DNA from: an uncultured Desulfobacter sp.
Lineage (GTDB): Bacteria; Desulfobacterota; Desulfobacteria; Desulfobacterales; Desulfobacteraceae
Length of the DNA stretch: 64,000 bases
Assembly (NCBI RefSeq): GCF_963677125.1
Contig: NZ_OY781882.1
Coordinates: 4,238,501-4,302,500, forward strand
Direction of reading: 5' to 3'
Shown here piece after piece: positions 59,415-64,000 of the stretch. A model generated the notes under the pieces. That model was not told the DNA's origin. It ran no database searches and saw nothing but the letters and a program-made list of their open reading frames with translations. Made by a program: the position numbers and the translations under genes. The number at the start of each line of letters is the position of its first letter. The first letter of the stretch is position 1.

Positions 59415-61823
59415 ATGGTAAGAAAGATCAGAAAAGCAGCCGTCATCGGGTCCGGAATCATGGGAGGCGGAATTGCTGCCCTTCTTGCCGGCGCGGGTGT
59501 TGACGTGCTGCTGCTGGACATTGTTCCTTTTGATTTAACCGATGAAGAAAAAAAAGACCCTGGGGCGAGAAACCGCATCGTTCAGGCCGGCATGAACGCG
59601 GCTTTGGCATCGAATCCTTCCTTATTTTACAGCAAAAAAGACGCCTCGCGGATCCGTACGGGAAACCTGGATGATGACATTGAAAAATTGTCGGCATGCG
59701 ACTGGATTGTTGAAGTGGTCGTGGAAAACCTGAAAATCAAAAGAGAGCTGTTTCAAAAGGTTGCCAAGGTCAGAAAAGAAGGCACCATTGTGACCAGCAA
59801 CACCTCCGGGATTCCCCTCAAGGATATGAGCGAAGGCTTCTCCCAGGAGTTCAAAGAACACTTTATGGGGACTCATTTTTTTAACCCGGTACGTTACATG
59901 CATCTGCTCGAATTGATCCCCGGCGAGCAGACCAAACCCGAGATCATGGAATTCATTGCCCGATTCGGCGAAAGAAATCTGGGCAAAGGTATTGTCTGGG
60001 CCAAGGACACCCCGAACTTTGTGGGCAACAGAATCGGTGTCCAGGGCATTGGTGCCTGCATCAAATTCATGCATGAAGATAAAATGACCATCCCCGAAGT
60101 GGATGCCCTGTTCGGACCGGCCCTGGGCCGCCCCAAAACCGCCATCTTCAAAACCACTGACCTGGTCGGCATCGACACCATGCTCCATGTGGCCAAAAAT
60201 TCCTATGACCTGTGTGCAGACGACGAGCAGCGTGACACACTGGTCCTGCCAGAATTTATCACCACAATGGTCGATAAAAAAATGCTGGGTAACAAAACCC
60301 AGGGCGGATTCTACAAAACGGAACTGACCCCGGAGTGGAAAAAACTGCGCAAGGTGCTCAATATTGATACTTTGGAATATGAAGACCTTGAAAGACCCAC
60401 CTTCCCGTGTCTGGACCAGGCCAAGAAAAAGACTACCTTAGAAGAGAAGATCGCCTGCGTGCTTAAAGGCGATGACAAAGGCGCTAAATTTGCCTGGAAA
60501 TGCCAGGCCAACGCCTTTCAGTATGCGGCCAACCGGGTGCCTGAAATCGCCGATACCATCGTCGAAATTGATAACGCCATGAAATGGGGCTACAACTTTA
60601 CCATGGGACCCTTTGAAACCTGGGATGCCTATGGTGTTCAAGAGGCCGTTGAACGTATGGAAGGCGACGGGCTTGATGTGCCGGCCAATGTGAAACAGAT
60701 GCTGGCCAAGGGCGTAAACTCTTTTTATAAACTTGAAAACGGTATCCGTTACTACTTTGATTTTGATGCAGGCGAATACAAGGCAGTTCCGGTTTCTAAA
60801 AACATGGTTTCCATTGCCGCCGCCAAAGGCAACAATAAAACCGTATTTCAAAATGCGTCCGCATCCCTGGTGGACATCGGAGATGATGTTTTCTGTCTTG
60901 AATTCCACACCAAGATGAATGCCATCAACGGCGAAATTGTTGATTCCATCGGCAAATCCCTTGACTATATTGAAGAAAACGGTGCCGGACTTGTGATCGG
61001 TAATGAAGCCGGCGGGATGCCCGGTGCCTTTTCTGCCGGTGCAGACCTCGCCTTTGTCTCCAAACTGTGCCACGATAAAAAATATACGGAAATTGATGCA
61101 TTTCTGGCAAAGGGCCAGGCCGGCATCCAACGCGCCAAATACGCACCTTTCCCCGTTGTTGCCGCACCTTACGGCATGGTGTTGGGCGGGGGCTGCGAAA
61201 CCTGCCTGAGCGCAGACCGCATCGTTGCCCATACCGAACTGTTTATGGGCCTAGTTGAAATCGGCGTGGGCCTGCTGCCTGCCGGCGGCGGCTGTATGAA
61301 CCTGTGGAAAAAATATGTGGATGCCCTGCCGGGCAAGACCGTCAAAGAGGTGAATCTGGCCAAATTATTCGTTCCGGCATTCATGAAGATTGCCATGGCC
61401 GCCGTATCCATGTCCGCCGCCCAGGCCCGGGATAACGGGTTCCTGGGTCTTGCAGACCGGATCGTCATGAACCGTGACAACCTTGTGGGTGAAGCCAAGA
61501 AAGAAGTGCTTAAGATGGTGGATGACGGATATGTTCCCCCGCTGAAAAAGAAGATCAAGGTGATGGGAAACGCCGGCCAGGGCATGGTCAATGCGGAGTT
61601 GTTCAATTTTCTCAACGGTAAATTCATGAGCGAATATGATGCTTTTCTGGCCCGACGTATTGCCTATGTCGTCAGCGGCGGCGATGTCGGCGAGGGCAGT
61701 GAGATCTCCGAAGAAGCCATCCTCAAGCTTGAACGGGAGGCGTTTGTGGATTTCTGCAAAGAGGAAAAAACGATTGCCAGAATTGATCATATGCTAAAGA
61801 CCGGGAAACCACTAAGGAATTAG
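59415..61823 (+). CDS. fadN: FadN-type 3-hydroxyacyl-CoA dehydrogenase/enoyl-CoA hydratase
   Basis: An 802-residue bifunctional beta-oxidation enzyme. The dehydrogenase half is first: NAD site AAVIGSGIMGGGIAALLAGA, THFFNPVRYMHLLELIPG and NFVGNRIGVQGI. The crotonase (hydratase) half is C-terminal, with GGMPGAFSAGADLAFVSK and GMVLGGGCETCLS ... LVEIGVGLLPAGGG. This order matches B. subtilis FadN (YusL) and is the reverse of E. coli FadB. The ATG at 59415 has GAGGAG at 59403-59408. It probably acts with the thiolase 12 bases downstream, as in fadNA. The gene symbol is by domain order and neighbour. Confidence 0.92.
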   Translation: MVRKIRKAAVIGSGIMGGGIAALLAGAGVDVLLLDIVPFDLTDEEKKDPGARNRIVQAGMNAALASNPSLFYSKKDASRIRTGNLDDDIEKLSACDWIVEVVVENLKIKRELFQKVAKVRKEGTIVTSNTSGIPLKDMSEGFSQEFKEHFMGTHFFNPVRYMHLLELIPGEQTKPEIMEFIARFGERNLGKGIVWAKDTPNFVGNRIGVQGIGACIKFMHEDKMTIPEVDALFGPALGRPKTAIFKTTDLVGIDTMLHVAKNSYDLCADDEQRDTLVLPEFITTMVDKKMLGNKTQGGFYKTELTPEWKKLRKVLNIDTLEYEDLERPTFPCLDQAKKKTTLEEKIACVLKGDDKGAKFAWKCQANAFQYAANRVPEIADTIVEIDNAMKWGYNFTMGPFETWDAYGVQEAVERMEGDGLDVPANVKQMLAKGVNSFYKLENGIRYYFDFDAGEYKAVPVSKNMVSIAAAKGNNKTVFQNASASLVDIGDDVFCLEFHTKMNAINGEIVDSIGKSLDYIEENGAGLVIGNEAGGMPGAFSAGADLAFVSKLCHDKKYTEIDAFLAKGQAGIQRAKYAPFPVVAAPYGMVLGGGCETCLSADRIVAHTELFMGLVEIGVGLLPAGGGCMNLWKKYVDALPGKTVKEVNLAKLFVPAFMKIAMAAVSMSAAQARDNGFLGLADRIVMNRDNLVGEAKKEVLKMVDDGYVPPLKKKIKVMGNAGQGMVNAELFNFLNGKFMSEYDAFLARRIAYVVSGGDVGEGSEISEEAILKLEREAFVDFCKEEKTIARIDHMLKTGKPLRN

Positions 61824-61835
61824 GAGAATAAGATT

Positions 61836-63014
61836 ATGAGAGACGCATATATAGTACAATCCGTACGGACCCCGGGCTGCAAGCAAAAAAAAGGATTGTT
61901 CAGCCAGACCCGGCCCGAAGAGCTGATTTCTTTTATTATGAAGGAAGCGGTTGAACGGACCGCTAATCTTAAACCCGAAGACATTGAAGATGTCATGCTG
62001 GGCTGTGCCTTCCCCGAAGCGGAACAGGGTCTGAACCTGGGCCGGATCGCAGCCAAAATGGCAGGATTCCCGGACGAGGTATCCGGGGCCACGGTGAACC
62101 GGTTCTGCGCATCCGGCCTTGAAGCCATTGCCCTGGCCGCTGTGCGGGTATCTGCGGGCTGGTCGGAAATATGTATGGGGGCAGGCTGCGAGTCCATGAC
62201 CTTCGTACCCATGGGCGGCAACGTTCCCCGGCCCCATCCGGAATATTCAAAAACTAACCCTGAAATGTACGTATCCATGGGAATCACCGCTGAAAACGTG
62301 GCCGAGCGCTATAAGGTCTCCAGGGAAGATCAGGATGCCTTTGCCGCCCAGTCCCAGGCCAAGGCTTTGGCCGCCAGAGATGGTGGGAAATTTACCGAAA
62401 TCATCCCCACTCCGGCCTACAAATATATCGTACAGCCTGACGGCACCTATAAAAAAGAGTCATTTATTGTTGAACATGACGACGGTATCCGGGCCTCCAC
62501 CCCCGAAGGGCTGGCCAAGCTTGGGGCGGTGTTCAAAGCGGGAGGTTCCGTGACCGCCGGAAATTCGTCCCAGACCACGGACGGGGCCGCAGCGACCATT
62601 GTTGCCTCCAAGGAAAAGTGTGAAGCCCTTGGCCTTACCCCCATTGCCAGGCTGGTTGGGTATACCACAGTGGGCTGCAAGGCCGATGAAATGGGCGTAG
62701 GCCCCAAATATGCCATCCCCAAAGTGCTCAAACAGGTGGGCATGACCATTGACGACATCGACATCTATGAAATCAATGAGGCCTTTGCCTCCCAGGCGTT
62801 GCATTGCATCCGGGAACTTGGCCTTGAAAAATACATGGATAAAATCAACATTCACGGCGGTGCCATCGCCTTGGGCCATCCTTTGGGATGCACCGGTGCC
62901 AAATTGACCGCCACATGCCTTGCCAACCTCAAAGAGGTTGGCGGTAAATATGGTATTGTTTCCATGTGTGTCGGTGGCGGTATGGGAGCTGCCGCCGTAT
63001 TTGAAAAACTTTGA
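61836..63014 (+). CDS. fadA: Acetyl-CoA acyltransferase (3-ketoacyl-CoA thiolase)
   Basis: A 392-residue thiolase that cleaves 3-ketoacyl-CoA in the last step of beta-oxidation. The acylated Cys lies in VNRFCASGLEAIALAA near residue 91, the catalytic His in GGAIALGHPLGCTGAKL, and the second Cys in VSMCVGGGMGAAAVFE. Length is normal. It is 12 bases after fadN with AGGAG upstream, so the two form one operon ending at the hairpin at 63056. Confidence 0.95.
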   Translation: MRDAYIVQSVRTPGCKQKKGLFSQTRPEELISFIMKEAVERTANLKPEDIEDVMLGCAFPEAEQGLNLGRIAAKMAGFPDEVSGATVNRFCASGLEAIALAAVRVSAGWSEICMGAGCESMTFVPMGGNVPRPHPEYSKTNPEMYVSMGITAENVAERYKVSREDQDAFAAQSQAKALAARDGGKFTEIIPTPAYKYIVQPDGTYKKESFIVEHDDGIRASTPEGLAKLGAVFKAGGSVTAGNSSQTTDGAAATIVASKEKCEALGLTPIARLVGYTTVGCKADEMGVGPKYAIPKVLKQVGMTIDDIDIYEINEAFASQALHCIRELGLEKYMDKINIHGGAIALGHPLGCTGAKLTATCLANLKEVGGKYGIVSMCVGGGMGAAAVFEKL

Positions 63015-63055
63015 TAGCCTGGTAACCTCTTTTTAAGCTTAAAAGCTGTTCGTTT

Positions 63056-63093
63056 AAAGAACCGATTTTCTTTTTCTGGGAAATCGGTTCTTT
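63056..63093 (+). terminator. Hairpin after fadA, probable terminator
   Basis: AAAGAACCGATTT and AAATCGGTTCTTT are perfect 13-base arms around a 12-base loop. The T run is only three bases, so termination may be partial. Confidence 0.7.
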
Positions 63094-63120
63094 AGGAATA
63101 AGTCCGAACCAACTCAAGTC

Positions 63121-63228
63121 TTTTTCCGTCTGGCCCATGAGATCAACACCCACCTGGCCGGCATCCTGCAGAATCTGTCTGCCAATCACAAAGCGGCCGA
63201 TGCTGCAGGTATCAGTATGACCGCCCTA
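63121..63228 (+). pseudogene. Degraded histidine-kinase fragment facing the kinase on the other strand
   Basis: Plus-strand codons read FFRLAHEINTHLAGILQNLS then ANHKAADAAGISMTA. This matches the minus-strand kinase next door (AHEINNPLASMMQ ... PANLKAAEAAGITMAS), with about 15 residues missing between. It has no start, no ATPase domain and a length of about 35 codons, so it is a dead piece of a kinase of the same subfamily. Confidence 0.7.
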
Positions 63229-63230
63229 TT

Positions 63231-64000
63231 TCATCCGTATAAAGGCAGGCGAATAATGAATTTGGCTCCTGTTCCCGGATTAGATTCGACTGTCATTTCC
63301 CCTTTATGATTTTTGGTGATAATGAAATAGGAGACACTTAAGCCCAGACCGGTTCCCACGCCTTTCGGCTTGGTGGTGAAAAAGGGATCAAATATCTGTT
63401 TTCGGGTTTTTTCATCCATTCCAGGCCCGTTGTCCTCTATCTCTATACAGAACATATTCTTCACTGAATCGAGATAGGCCCGGATAATGAACTTGGGCTC
63501 CGGAATCCCTGCACTCTGCATAGCCTGGGCACCGTTGGTCAGGATGTTTAGGACGACCTGCTGAATTTTACCGGCCTGACAGGGGACTGCGGGCAGATTA
63601 TCATCATATTCCCTGATGATCTCAATTTTCTTAAAGTCATATTCTTTTTTTAAGTCGTAATCGGTGGCTGCCAGTTCAATGGTTTTGTCCAGGATTTTAT
63701 ATAGATGATGGGTGGAGGTGGTCGCGTCTTCTTTGCGGGCAAAACTGAGCATATTATTCACAGTCTCGGATACCCGTTGTCCAGAGGACGTTATGGCTTC
63801 AATCATCCTTTGTATGCCCCTGTCTTCCATGAAGCGTTCAATGGACGCCATGGTAATGCCGGCGGCTTCCGCTGCTTTTAAGTTGGCTGGGATATTGGTG
63901 CCGGCCGTGAGCCGTTGTGACATTACCTGGGCGGTCTGCATCATGCTGGCAAGGGGATTGTTTATTTCGTGGGCCATGCCGGCAGCAAGCCCCCCGACGG
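63231..64000 (-). CDS. Sensor histidine kinase, C-terminal part (cut by window edge)
   Basis: The frame is open to the right window edge, reading VGGLAAGMAHEINNPLASMM at the visible N-terminal end, so the ATG at 63977 is internal and the true start lies outside. About 256 residues are visible: the H-box (AHEINNPL), then HATPase_c with N-box KIQQVVLNILTNGAQAM, EIEDNGPGMDEKTRKQIFDP and GTGLGLSVSYFIITKNH. The subfamily is that of NtrB/AtoS-like kinases with the HEINNPL box. Sensor domains and the partner regulator are outside the window. Its stop lies 2 bases from the kinase fragment on the other strand. Confidence 0.93.
   Translation of the reverse strand, partial: VGGLAAGMAHEINNPLASMMQTAQVMSQRLTAGTNIPANLKAAEAAGITMASIERFMEDRGIQRMIEAITSSGQRVSETVNNMLSFARKEDATTSTHHLYKILDKTIELAATDYDLKKEYDFKKIEIIREYDDNLPAVPCQAGKIQQVVLNILTNGAQAMQSAGIPEPKFIIRAYLDSVKNMFCIEIEDNGPGMDEKTRKQIFDPFFTTKPKGVGTGLGLSVSYFIITKNHKGEMTVESNPGTGAKFIIRLPLYG

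Noticed and set aside
60438..61232. Long minus-strand frame opposite fadN (264 codons)
   Set aside because: Antisense shadow caused by third-position bias of the fadN reading frame.

Overview
The window looks like a chromosomal segment of a strictly anaerobic, sulfate-reducing member of the Desulfobacterota, most likely order Desulfobacterales (Desulfobacter/Desulfobacula-like). This is an inference from gene content and style: an oxygen-sensitive class III ribonucleotide reductase, flavodoxin/ferredoxin and radical-SAM proteins, a FadN/FadA beta-oxidation pair, a CoA-transferase fused to an acetyltransferase, large PAS/Cache signalling proteins, and the order tig-clpP-clpX-lon. Most of it is ordinary core genome, densely packed in co-directional runs; the decayed and mobile material lies between about 45.5 and 50.5 kb and at the right edge.

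Layout. 0-13 kb, all on the minus strand: tilS, ftsH, folP, a YbbR-like lipoprotein and coaX form one run; upstream of it lie pepA-mutY and a three-gene run of YcaO-TPR protein, CoA-transferase/GNAT fusion and Gfo/Idh oxidoreductase. 13-16 kb: leuB, a tRNA-Val/tRNA-Asp pair and a short Rho, with clear terminators. 16-22 kb: the proteostasis block tig, clpP, clpX, lon. 22-31 kb: tRNA-Pro, the replication genes dnaN-gyrB-ssb (no dnaA, recF or recognisable oriC nearby), then nrdD-nrdG-EFR1 ferredoxin behind a promoter carrying a pair of NrdR boxes. 31-37.6 kb: a small membrane protein, a Nudix hydrolase, then htpG-rimO-polyprenyl synthase-exported protein joined by 4-base start/stop overlaps. 37.6-40.7 kb: an unusual tRNA-Val with C33, a small basic protein, a radical SAM protein and a Fic-like protein with an altered active site. 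40.8-44.9 kb: pstS-pstC-pstA-pstB with a Pho-box-like promoter and a hairpin after pstS.

45-50.5 kb is accessory: a repeat-rich lipoprotein, a frameshifted primase-type ATPase, a fragment that resembles the start of an IstB protein, a Cache-PAS-HD-GYP protein, and a complete IS5-type insertion sequence with terminal repeats and a reconstructable target. 50.5-59 kb: tRNA-Thr, a DUF2868/DUF3482 membrane GTPase pair, a hybrid histidine kinase, and an acyltransferase/alpha-barrel pair. 59-63 kb: FadN-type dehydrogenase/hydratase and thiolase. The right end holds a histidine kinase cut by the window edge and, facing it, a short degraded copy of the same kind of sequence.

Two families of intergenic repeats tie the window together. 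One is a long imperfect palindrome with about 23-28-base arms (three copies, at 2.1, 18.5 and 57.1 kb). The other is a 32-base motif (copies at 13.0, 43.9 and 59.3 kb plus a weaker one at 58.9 kb) that sits 80-130 bases ahead of leuB, pstB and the fadN-like gene. I could not identify either with a known element, and the 32-base motif is my best candidate for something undescribed. No CRISPR array, prophage or complete defence system was found.
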